From the NCBI GenBank assembly GCA_937957985.1, contig CALGOH010000164.1, positions 1-9,846 of the forward strand: a stretch of 9,846 nt of DNA, given 5' to 3'. A program made the translations under genes and the position numbers. The notes below the pieces were generated by a model. That model saw only the letters and a program-made list of their open reading frames with translations. It was not told the origin of the DNA and searched no databases. This document shows positions 1-4,882 of this stretch, piece by piece. This DNA comes from an uncultured Verrucomicrobiae bacterium (GTDB lineage: Bacteria; Verrucomicrobiota; Verrucomicrobiia; Verrucomicrobiales; Akkermansiaceae). How positions within the stretch are numbered: the stretch's first letter is position 1; every line of letters begins with the position of its first letter.

Positions 1-156
1 ATGGAATATGCCGGACTCGGTGGGAAGCCGCCGACGTGGGAGAATCTGAGAAATCTCAAGGAGCACCTGTGCGCGCCGGAAGGTTTCAGGCTTCTTCTTC
101 GTCAGGCGAGGCCAGGAAAACGCAGGTCACGCAAGGCTACCGCAGAGCGGAAGTAG
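1..156 (+). CDS. Unrecognised protein, C-terminal end (or a 51-residue small protein)
   Basis: The first frame is open from base 1 to a TAG at 154-156. The window happens to begin with ATG, so this could be a complete 51-residue protein, but it reads more like the tail of a longer gene cut by the window edge. The visible part has an amphipathic-looking middle (around TWENLRNLKEHL) and a strongly basic end (GKRRSRKATAERK), a composition common at the C-terminus of nucleic-acid-binding proteins. I do not recognise the family. It converges on the minus-strand genes of the element, and no terminator hairpin is obvious just after the stop. It is short and could be chance, so confidence is moderate at best. 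Confidence 0.4.
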   Translation: MEYAGLGGKPPTWENLRNLKEHLCAPEGFRLLLRQARPGKRRSRKATAERK

Positions 157-465
157 GACGCAGAACGACCTGCGCCGCAATTCGACCGCCGGATCTGGTT
201 GGTGGGGTCCCGCGGTTTTCGTATCTGAGATTCCTCCCTCGGCACGAGCAGGAGAGTGAGATTGCCGCCCCGAGGTAGGGCACCTCCGGGCCGGCAGCTC
301 TTTCGTGGGATTCCTCAGTCTGTTGGTGGAGTTCAACAGGCAGTCCTGCGACTTCTCTTGCGGTCACGGGAACCTATGAATGGATGACCAGTCTTCTCTG
401 CCGTGCATTTCCCTTCACAGCGAACCTCCCCGGAGTTTTCCGGAGTTGTTTCGCTACGAACCATC
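157..465. other. Gene-free stretch, nothing clear
   Basis: About 300 bases between the stop of the left-edge frame and the stop of the first excisionase-like gene. The open frames here on both strands have unconvincing compositions and no recognisable motif. I see no tRNA, no strong intrinsic terminator and no array. The only local pattern is a short direct repeat, CCGGAGTT, at 430-437 and 440-447. Confidence 0.5.
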
Positions 466-720
466 TCAGGCAAGTCCGCTCTCGATCCAGCGATCAAGAG
501 ACTCGACGTTCACGAGCGTGATACCGCGCGACTTTCCAGGTCGCTTGATCCGGCTCACGAGCACCTTGCCTTCCTCGATCAGCTTGAAGACCATCGAACG
601 CTTGAGCCCGCAATAGGGGGTGACGTCCTTGATCCTGAGCCACTTGGGTTGAAACTGTGGTGGGTTCTGGAATTGGTTGATCATTTTACGATCAATTTTT
701 GATTTCACTTCCGGGTCCAT
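466..720 (-). CDS. Small excisionase-like helix-turn-helix protein (84 aa)
   Basis: Likely a DNA-binding protein of the excisionase/AlpA-like winged-helix group (MerR-type HTH_17 fold). Residues about 27-80 carry the family pattern: WLRIKDVTPYCGL, then a helix with RSMVFKLIEEGKV, a basic wing (SRIKRPGKSRG) and a closing helix ESLDRWIES. Known: such proteins act as recombination directionality factors for tyrosine integrases or as transcription activators of excision. The first 26 residues are polar and probably flexible. The ATG at 720 is used because it gives the full frame; a second Met at codon 13 is possible, and neither has a strong Shine-Dalgarno. It lies 92 bases downstream of the second small HTH gene on the same strand, below the integrase. 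Inference: Xis or a regulator of the element. Confidence 0.75.
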   Translation of the reverse strand: MDPEVKSKIDRKMINQFQNPPQFQPKWLRIKDVTPYCGLKRSMVFKLIEEGKVLVSRIKRPGKSRGITLVNVESLDRWIESGLA

Positions 721-749
721 GAGGACCCGATGGGCCGCCGGAGTGGCCT

Positions 750-776
750 CCTGCCTGACGACAGTCGGCAGGCAGG
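750..776. repeat. Inverted repeat between the two small HTH genes
   Basis: CCTGCCTG at 750-757 and CAGGCAGG at 769-776 are perfectly complementary around an 11-base loop. An alternative pairing, CTGCC-bulged T-GAC with GTCGGCAG around a GACA loop, overlaps it. On the minus strand it lies in the leader about 30 bases before the ATG at 720. No T-run follows on that strand, so a simple intrinsic terminator is unlikely. It could affect translation or expression of the downstream gene, or be a protein-binding site. Confidence 0.4.
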
Positions 777-793
777 GGCGTTTTCCGGTACGC

Positions 794-815
794 TAGACGT
801 CGTCCTCGACGTCTA
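794..815 (-). terminator. Perfect 9-bp hairpin that includes the stop codon of the HTH gene
   Basis: TAGACGTCG (794-802) and CGACGTCTA (807-815) form a perfect 9-bp stem around a 4-base loop. On the minus strand the first three bases of the stem are the TAG stop of the gene at 813-1007. The position suggests a 3'-end hairpin (mRNA stabilisation or factor-assisted termination), but there is no T-tract on either side, so a classic intrinsic terminator is not shown. A dimeric-protein operator is the alternative. Confidence 0.35.
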
Positions 816-1007
816 CCTCACACCTCGGTCTCCCGCGTAGGGGCCGAGTCCCAAGGCCTTGAAGACCTCACGCTTGTCGAACCTCACGATCCGTCCACGC
901 CGCAGCGCGGTGGGGATCTCTCCGGAGTAGGCCAGGTTGTGGACCGTCCGGGCGGTGACCTTCAGATTGCGGCCGATTTCGGCCGCGGTGCAGAGGTGCA
1001 CGCCCAA
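813..1007 (-). CDS. Small excisionase-family DNA-binding protein (about 64 aa)
   Basis: A compact excisionase/HTH_17 domain fills the protein: LCTAAEIGRNLKVTARTVHNL is the helix-turn-helix, AYSGEIPTALRRGR the wing, IVRFDKREVFKAL the closing strand and helix. This order (TAxEIAxxLxVSxRTVxxxxxxGxIPAxRxGRxxRF) is the textbook pattern of the family. The start is uncertain: the TTG at 1007 gives 64 residues, but the frame stays open upstream to a TGA at 1065-1067 without any ATG, and no strong Shine-Dalgarno marks the TTG. It is the first small gene reached after the integrase on the minus strand, separated from it by about 590 bases of gene-free sequence. Inference: a recombination directionality factor or regulator of excision; the second HTH gene below may share that role. 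Confidence 0.8.
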   Translation of the reverse strand: MGVHLCTAAEIGRNLKVTARTVHNLAYSGEIPTALRRGRIVRFDKREVFKALGLGPYAGDRGVR

Positions 1008-1088
1008 TTCCGGGGTGAGTTCATCCTTCGCCGAATTGTCGGCGTCGCTTTGGTTATCCAGTAGTCAGTTTCTTCGGATTTACCGGGA

Positions 1089-1497
1089 CGTGCTGTGGGG
1101 GCTCCTGCGTTAGCCGGGCTCTCCCGCACGCCATTTTTCCTTGGAGGGATTCCCGGCGTTTTGAGCGCCCGATCCCTCTGTTACGAAAGGCTGATCGTTT
1201 CCGACCCTTTCGTCCTCGGCCGCCTAAGCGCCGCTATGTAGCAGAATGAGGTGTTAGTCTCTATTATTGTTCCCCGGAGGGCTCTGCTTCTCAATAGTCT
1301 GGGCGCTTAGAGCGCCACAGCCTCCATTGCTCAGGGGTTTCCCCCATACTTCGAGTTGCCGAAGTGCCGATCATCACTAGGACTGTCGTCCTATCTAGTG
1401 TACCCCGAGGGGCTGATTTTCTTACACCACCGTACCAAAAAATGCAAGGGGATCCAGGGAGGGAAGAATTGGTTGGAGGACGGCAATCGGACCAACC
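1089..1497. other. Gene-free, hairpin-dense region between int and the xis-like genes
   Basis: No convincing gene is found from about 1065 to 1596, but perfect or near-perfect inverted repeats follow one another: CGTGC/GCACG (1089-1093/1126-1130, then TTTTT at 1134-1138), GAGGGAT/ATCCCTC (1144-1150/1172-1178) enclosing GGCG/CGCC, ACGAAAGG/CCTTTCGT (1183-1190/1206-1213), CTAAGCGCC/GGCGCTTAG (1224-1232/1302-1310), GGCGCT/AGCGCC (1302-1307/1311-1316), GGGG/CCCC (1334-1337/1341-1344), ACTTCG/CGAAGT (1348-1353/1360-1365), CACTAG/CTAGTG (1375-1380/1395-1400), GGTTGG/CCAACC (1471-1476/1492-1497). This could be a structured RNA, an origin or transfer site, or a cluster of protein-binding sites. I cannot assign it to a known family. 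Some GC-rich repeats of this size arise by chance. Confidence 0.4.
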
Positions 1498-1596
1498 CCT
1501 TTCGCGGTATCGCCTCCCATAGAAGACCAAATCCCCTCGATCCGACGCGGTTGAACGAGGGAGAGATCGAGCGTCTGCTCAAGGCGAATCAGGGGT

Positions 1597-2853
1597 TCAG
1601 GCCACCGAAATGGCGGGAACCTCCTCTCCACCCGGTCCCAGAGCGAAGAATGCAATGGCGTCCTTCTTGCTGGCCCGACCGACGTAGTGCTGGCGCAGGA
1701 CTGCCGGGTTGGTGGTATGGCCGAACTCAAACAGCAGACTTTCCAGCGGAACTCCGGCAGCAACCGCGTAGGAAGCATGGGAGTGGCGCAGGGCGTTCTG
1801 CGGCCATTGCCCCAAGGTGGCCTTCGGGAGCTTCCTCAGTCCCTTTCCATTCTTCGTGTTCTCCTTGATCTTCTTGTCCAGCAGGCGGGATTGGAGTTCC
1901 CAACCGGCCAGGCGCCGACACGCCTTGTCGACCTCCCGCCAGTTGGGGCAAGGCGAGAAGGGAAACTTCTTCAGCCAAGCAGCAAGGGTCGGGCTGGGGT
2001 TGATGTGCCGACGGCGGCCCTTCTTGGTGATGTCGGCCGACATTTCGATTCCTGCATCGGTCACGTGGCGTGCCTCGATTCGCCTGAGCTCTTCCGCCCG
2101 GATCCCTGCGAAGAGTTGGAGCGCGTAGGAAGCGACGGCTTCCGGGTAATGCTCTTCGGCCACTCGGAGAAGATGTTCCGCTTCGCCGGGCGTGAGGATG
2201 CAAATCTCGTATTGGTGCCGTCCGGTCTTGGGGATCTCGACGGCCTTGAAGACATCCGCATCACACCACCCCTTTTTTGCCGACCATCGCCAGAATGCCT
2301 TGGTGTTCCGGATCCTCCCGAGAACGGCGGAGCCGCTTGTTCCGGGAGGAGCGACAGCATTCTGGATGTCGTCCGCCGTGATGGAGGCAAGGAGCCGGTT
2401 GCCGAACGCCTCCCTGAGCCGCTTGGAGGTCTGACGGTATCCGTCCAGCGTCCGGTCCCGGAGTCCCTCGCATGCGAGCAGCCAGGCATCGATGGCCTGG
2501 TCCGCCGGCTTGCTCGCGCTCTCCCGTTTCTTGATCTCGGCGACGATCTTGGCCGCCTCGACCAAGGTGACCTTCCAGGGCTTCAGAATGCTCTCGGCCA
2601 GGGTGGCCGCTTCGGCCAGGCTCGGCCGGATGATGGTCGCAGCCTCACCGTGCTCCTTGAACTTCTCCCTCAGCTTCTTCGCGTGCTCCTGTGCCTCGTC
2701 CCGGGTCTTGAAGACGTGGCGCTCTCGTTTGCCTGAGTCGGTGAGTCCTGCGGGTACGTTGACCCGCCATCGCTTGGACTTCGTTTTCACCACCTCGAAT
2801 CCGGGCTTCTTTGGCATGCCCAAACGGTGGCCCAGCTCCACGGATTTCAGCAA
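1597..2853 (-). CDS. Site-specific tyrosine recombinase (integrase), 418 aa
   Basis: Catalyses DNA strand exchange between attachment sites through a covalent 3'-phosphotyrosine, inserting or excising the element. Layout: a basic N-terminal arm-binding-like segment (about 18-65), a SAM-like core-binding domain (about 115-210, with RDRTLDGYRQTSKRL and RIRNTKAFWRW) and a catalytic domain (about 218-400). Catalytic residues visible: Arg252 in FAGIRAEEL, a lysine at 277 or 278 in ITKKGRRRHI, Arg356 in NALRHSHASY, His379 in EFGHTT and the nucleophile Tyr390 in RQHYVG. The usual first histidine of HxxR is Asn353 here. The start is TTG at 2853, with AGGAG nine bases upstream (complement of 2863-2867); an ATG at codon 13 lacks a good ribosome site. 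It reads away from the half-tRNA att site about 120 bases upstream, as expected for an element integrase. Confidence 0.95.
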   Translation of the reverse strand: MLKSVELGHRLGMPKKPGFEVVKTKSKRWRVNVPAGLTDSGKRERHVFKTRDEAQEHAKKLREKFKEHGEAATIIRPSLAEAATLAESILKPWKVTLVEAAKIVAEIKKRESASKPADQAIDAWLLACEGLRDRTLDGYRQTSKRLREAFGNRLLASITADDIQNAVAPPGTSGSAVLGRIRNTKAFWRWSAKKGWCDADVFKAVEIPKTGRHQYEICILTPGEAEHLLRVAEEHYPEAVASYALQLFAGIRAEELRRIEARHVTDAGIEMSADITKKGRRRHINPSPTLAAWLKKFPFSPCPNWREVDKACRRLAGWELQSRLLDKKIKENTKNGKGLRKLPKATLGQWPQNALRHSHASYAVAAGVPLESLLFEFGHTTNPAVLRQHYVGRASKKDAIAFFALGPGGEEVPAISVA

Positions 2854-2862
2854 CTCTAACCA

Positions 2863-2867
2863 CTCCT
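2863..2867 (-). promoter_or_regulatory. Ribosome binding site favouring the TTG start of the integrase
   Basis: The minus strand reads AGGAG nine bases before the TTG at 2853-2851. The in-frame ATG at 2817 has no comparable sequence at a suitable distance, and a TAG at 2868-2866 closes the frame just upstream. The site therefore argues for the TTG start. Confidence 0.55.
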
Positions 2868-2888
2868 AACAGTTGCCCTTATTGCCCC

Positions 2889-2950
2889 TAAAATCCGAGA
2901 ATATGCGGAAATGAGAGAATATGCGGAATGTAAGTCACTGATAACCAGTG
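2889..2950. repeat. Repeat-bearing arm next to the att site (probable Int/Xis binding region)
   Basis: Between the integrase start and the half-tRNA lie two exact 14-base direct repeats, GAGAATATGCGGAA, at 2897-2910 and 2915-2928 (18-base period), so they fall on nearly the same helical face. TAAAATCCG at 2889-2897 repeats the att core at 2974-2982. An inverted repeat CACTG-ATAAC-CAGTG occupies 2936-2950. Known: tyrosine integrases and excisionases bind direct-repeat arm sites flanking the core. Inference: these are arm-type sites, and because they lie in the integrase leader they may also regulate its transcription. Confidence 0.5.
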
Positions 2951-2971
2951 GACGCAATATTTCACTACTGA

Positions 2972-3025
2972 CTTAAAATCCGCTGAACCGCAAGGTTCGT
3001 GAGGGTTCGAGCCCCTCCGGTGGCA
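2972..3025 (+). tRNA. tRNA-Leu(UAA) 3' half, attachment-site scar (attR)
   Basis: From left to right: anticodon loop CTTAAAA (2972-2978; anticodon TAA at 2974-2976), 3' strand of the anticodon stem TCCGC (2979-2983), a long variable arm GAACC-GCAA-GGTTC (2986-2998/9) typical of class II tRNAs, T stem-loop GAGGG-TTCGAGC-CCCTC (3001-3017), acceptor 3' strand CGGTGGC (3018-3024) and discriminator A at 3025. CCA is not encoded. Only three of five anticodon-stem pairs could form with the bases at 2967-2971, and no D arm or GCCACCG acceptor strand lies upstream, so this is not a complete tRNA. Known: type II variable arm plus UAA means leucine. Inference: crossover took place at or near the anticodon loop, and the functional tRNA is rebuilt at the other end of the island. 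Confidence 0.85.
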
Positions 3026-3041
3026 CTCTGGAGTTTGAGTT

Positions 3042-3077
3042 CGTTCCAAGATCGCATGGCGCTGTCGCGTTGGAACG
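3042..3077 (+). promoter_or_regulatory. Inverted repeat in the leader of the exbD-like gene
   Basis: CGTTCCAA (3042-3049) and TTGGAACG (3070-3077) form a perfect 8-bp stem; inner bases CGC/GCG may add pairs. The right arm covers GGAA, the only Shine-Dalgarno-like sequence before the ATG at 3084, so folding could limit translation. No T-run follows, so it is not an evident terminator of the tRNA transcript. Confidence 0.4.
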
Positions 3078-3083
3078 GATGAG

Positions 3084-3524
3084 ATGAGAATTCCGACTGT
3101 GGATCATGACGGCGAGAATCCGCGGAATGCGGTGGCTTCGATGGTGGACATCGCTTTCCTGCTGCTGGTCTTCTTCCTGGTGGCGACGACGATCATGCCG
3201 ACCGAGAAGGACCTCTTGATGAAGGTGCCGACGGAAGGGGGACAGAGCGAGGCGCCGCCACTGCCGATCCTTCTCGAGCTGGACGAGGAGGGCACGGTGT
3301 GGTGGGGCGAGGGAAGCGGCCGGATGCCGGTGCGGGACGACGGCCGGGAGATGGAGGGGCTGGTCGAACTGCTCAAGCCGGCGGTGGAGAACGTCCGGGC
3401 AGGCGGCGCTGACGAACCGCCGGTGATGCTGAAGGTCGCCGACGGGGTGAAGCAGCAACGGTTCATCGACCTGATGAACGCACTGGCGGGCTGCCGGGTG
3501 CGGACCGTGGCGATGGTGGAGTGA
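3084..3524 (+). CDS. ExbD/TolR-family biopolymer transport protein (146 aa)
   Basis: Inner-membrane protein of the ExbB-ExbD / TolQ-TolR / MotA-MotB-like class, which uses the proton gradient to energise outer-membrane processes. A short cytoplasmic N-terminus (1-18) precedes one transmembrane helix at about 20-38 (SMVDIAFLLLVFFLVATT) with the conserved membrane aspartate at Asp22, followed by a periplasmic domain to 146 ending in QQRFIDLMNALAGCRVRTVAMV, the usual TolR/ExbD C-terminal pattern. Length is normal for the family. No ExbB/TolQ partner is next to it here: it sits alone between the tRNA scar and a convergent gene, so its partner must be elsewhere. It should form its own unit or read from the tRNA-Leu side; the island insertion would have cut any upstream transcription. 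Its stop is 7 bases from the stop of the opposing gene. Confidence 0.88.
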   Translation: MRIPTVDHDGENPRNAVASMVDIAFLLLVFFLVATTIMPTEKDLLMKVPTEGGQSEAPPLPILLELDEEGTVWWGEGSGRMPVRDDGREMEGLVELLKPAVENVRAGGADEPPVMLKVADGVKQQRFIDLMNALAGCRVRTVAMVE

Positions 3525-3525
3525 G

Positions 3526-3544
3526 CCGCGCTCAGGGAACGCGG
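3526..3544. terminator. Short hairpin between convergent genes, weak terminator candidate
   Basis: CCGCG (3526-3530) pairs with CGCGG (3540-3544) across a 9-base loop, spanning the 7-base gap between the two converging stop codons. There is no T-tract on either strand, so only position argues for a shared 3'-end role. Confidence 0.2.
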
Positions 3545-4275
3545 ACCGGCTCGATGGTCTCGGTGGTGAACCGGACGATGATCTTGTACTGGCCGGCCTG
3601 CATCGAGGTGCCGAGCAGCGCCGATCCGCCGCCCTTGAGCCGCCACAGGTGGGAGGCCAGGAAGACGTCGTTCTGCAGGTCGGTGCGATTCGGATACTTG
3701 CCGGTCTGCAGGGGTTTGCCGTGGAGCTGGCTGAGCAACTTGGTGAGTTCGGTCCAGTTCTCCTTGAGGCGCGAATCGTAGGCGTCGCCGCCGAGAGGCT
3801 GCGTTTGCAGGCTGATCTCATCGAGGGTCCCGGCCGTGGACCAGTCGAAGTAAAGCTCGCAGTGGAGGCCGCCGATCTGCTGCCTGGTCCGGAAGGTTCC
3901 GTTCAATCCGAGGCGGCCGAAGAAGGTTTCGTCGATGGTGGACTCGACGATCGAGCTGGCCTTGAGTTTCGCTTCGACCTCCTTTCTGCTGTCCCCGAAG
4001 GTGAGGGTGTCGAAGACCGCCTCCGGATCGTGATCCGGATCCGGGCTGTCGGGAAGATCCTGCCGGGCGAGCCAGTTGCGGTCGTCGGCGTGAAGCTTCG
4101 CGAGTTCAAGCGTGAACACGCGGCCGTCGTCGCGGCGGATGGTGACGCGGTGACCGTCGTGGGAAACGTACTCGCCGCGGAAGGAGGCCGAGGCGTCGGC
4201 ATTCCTCCACTCGCGTGGCTCGGCGCTGGCCAGGCCGACGGCGAGCAGCAGGCAGGGGACGAAAGACCGGATCAT
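3532..4275 (-). CDS. Secreted SHD1-domain protein of unknown role (247 aa)
   Basis: A signal peptide (MIRSFVPCLLLAVGLASA, cleavage after residue 18) directs export. Residues about 20-72 match the SLA1-homology domain 1 pattern often seen in secreted Planctomycetes and Verrucomicrobia proteins: REWRNADASASFRGEYV, VTIRRDDGRVFTLEL, then KLHADDRNWL. Residues about 88-245 form a second, unnamed domain beginning DTLTFGDSRKEVEAKL, with GLNGTFRTRQQIGGLHCELYF in the middle and a final strand YKIIVRF. Start: the ATG at 4275 begins the signal peptide; the frame continues far upstream but that extension is antisense shadow. No clear Shine-Dalgarno precedes it. Two terminators lie just upstream, so it is probably not co-transcribed with the TIGR04073-type gene and needs its own promoter, which I cannot point to. 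Substrate and partner are unknown. Confidence 0.85.
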   Translation of the reverse strand: MIRSFVPCLLLAVGLASAEPREWRNADASASFRGEYVSHDGHRVTIRRDDGRVFTLELAKLHADDRNWLARQDLPDSPDPDHDPEAVFDTLTFGDSRKEVEAKLKASSIVESTIDETFFGRLGLNGTFRTRQQIGGLHCELYFDWSTAGTLDEISLQTQPLGGDAYDSRLKENWTELTKLLSQLHGKPLQTGKYPNRTDLQNDVFLASHLWRLKGGGSALLGTSMQAGQYKIIVRFTTETIEPVRVP

Positions 4276-4316
4276 GGGCAGGGGGCAAGTGTCGGGGAGG
4301 CGGGCCGTCCTTGTCG

Positions 4317-4348
4317 AAAAAATATCCGGGAGGTCGAGGCTCCGGGAT
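4317..4348 (-). terminator. Intrinsic terminator, second of a tandem pair
   Basis: On the minus strand a 9-position stem (complement of 4340-4348 with 4324-4332, one G/G mismatch) around a 7-base loop is followed by ATTTTTTC (complement of 4316-4323). It lies about 70-100 bases after the stop of the gene at 4416-4847 and just ahead of the SHD1-domain gene, where it would block read-through. Confidence 0.7.
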
Positions 4349-4354
4349 GTCGGC

Positions 4355-4391
4355 CAAAGAAAATCCCGGCAGCGCGATGCGGTGCCGGGAT
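4355..4391 (-). terminator. Intrinsic terminator, first of a tandem pair
   Basis: ATCCCGGCA (4363-4371) and TGCCGGGAT (4383-4391) form a perfect 9-bp stem with an 11-base loop. On the minus strand the stem is followed directly by TTTCTTTG. It sits 25 bases after the TAA at 4416 of the small secreted protein gene, the expected position for its terminator. Confidence 0.8.
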
Positions 4392-4415
4392 GGAGATTCG
4401 GACGGGCCGAAGCGC

Positions 4416-4847
4416 TTACCACTTCTGGGTCCGGGAGTGGTTGAAGTAGGTCTCGAAGCCGAGCTCCGGCGGGAATTCCGAAAGGCCGTCGTGCGGATTC
4501 ATCTCGATCCGGTTGTCGGTGCCGTGGATTTCGTACGGCGGCTTGAAGGTTCCGCGGTAGGTCGGGCAGGTGAAGGTGAAGAGTTCGTAGAATCCATGGC
4601 CGAGGCGGCGCAGCGCGCGGTTGGTGCCATCGACGGCGCCGTAGGTCCATCCCGCCTTGCGGCCGTAGTCGTCGTTCTTGCGAACGATCTGCTCGGGAAT
4701 CTCGATGAACCCGTAGAGGATGTTGCTGAGCGCCCGGCCGAGCTTGCGGGAGGCGGTGTAAGTGGATCCGGGAGGGGCCTGGATGTCGGCCGAGGCCAAG
4801 CCTCCGAGCGCGACGAATACGGTGCTGAGCAGGATGAGTCTTTTCAT
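4416..4847 (-). CDS. Small secreted protein, exosortase-associated TIGR04073-like (143 aa)
   Basis: A signal peptide (residues 1-20, ending ALGGLASA before Asp21) precedes a compact domain. Residues about 34-75 show the pattern I associate with TIGR04073: RKLGRALSNILYGFIEIP, then a polar stretch (EQIVRKNDD) and a glycine-rich GWTYGAVDGTNRALRRLGHGFYELFTF segment, followed by CPTYRGTFKPPYEIHG. Known: that family is a small exported protein found mainly in Verrucomicrobiota and Lentisphaerota that also carry exosortase/PEP-CTERM systems; its function is not established. The assignment rests on recalled pattern, so it should be verified by profile. The C-terminal 40 residues are less typical. It is monocistronic, ends in an intrinsic terminator and is transcribed divergently from the PSCyt2/PSD1 gene across about 140 bases. 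No strong Shine-Dalgarno is seen. Confidence 0.75.
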   Translation of the reverse strand: MKRLILLSTVFVALGGLASADIQAPPGSTYTASRKLGRALSNILYGFIEIPEQIVRKNDDYGRKAGWTYGAVDGTNRALRRLGHGFYELFTFTCPTYRGTFKPPYEIHGTDNRIEMNPHDGLSEFPPELGFETYFNHSRTQKW

Positions 4848-4882
4848 GACGCTTGGGAGGAGTGTTCCGGTTCAGATGCGGC

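Larger units (their letters stand above)
1..2972. mobile_element. Right-hand part of a genomic island integrated in tRNA-Leu(UAA)
   Basis: Seen: a tyrosine recombinase gene and two excisionase-like small genes lie immediately left of a 3' half-tRNA whose 5' half is missing. Known: tyrosine-recombinase islands and prophages often integrate inside tRNA genes, carry a replacement 3' half at one end and leave the original 3' half at the other. Because the tRNA reads rightwards, its 5' half, and so the element body, must lie to the left. The right end is set by where tRNA identity begins, about 2970-2973; the left end is outside the window. No conjugation, replication or phage structural gene is visible here, so the kind of element (satellite, ICE or prophage) cannot be stated. 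Confidence 0.8.

Noticed and set aside
1220..1316. Possible integron attC site (GCCTAAG with GGCGCTTAG)
   Set aside because: The essential AAC/GTT core triplets are missing, and the recombinase in the window is not of the IntI type.
1409..1420. GGGGCTGATT resembling the 5' end of tmRNA
   Set aside because: The sequence diverges at once, and no tag-reading frame or matching TTCGA-containing 3' end is present at the right distance.
1089..1497. Group I or group II intron
   Set aside because: No domain-V hairpin with GAAA loop, no group I P7 core and no reverse transcriptase or homing endonuclease gene.
1291..1530. Minus-strand 79-codon frame between the integrase and the xis-like gene
   Set aside because: No recognisable motif or ribosome site, and it runs through several hairpins; a real small gene cannot be fully excluded.
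1356..1868. Plus-strand open frame of 170 codons in the hairpin-rich region
   Set aside because: It overlaps the integrase 3' end by over 270 bases on the opposite strand, becomes Trp/Arg/Pro rich there and shows no recognisable domain.
1687..2736. Long plus-strand open frame (349 codons) opposite the integrase
   Set aside because: It is antisense to a gene with clear catalytic motifs; its composition (Leu, Gly and Pro rich without motifs) is that of a GC-rich shadow frame.
2930..3025. A complete tRNA-Leu
   Set aside because: There is no GCCACCG acceptor strand or D arm at the required distance upstream, and the anticodon stem would have two mismatches.
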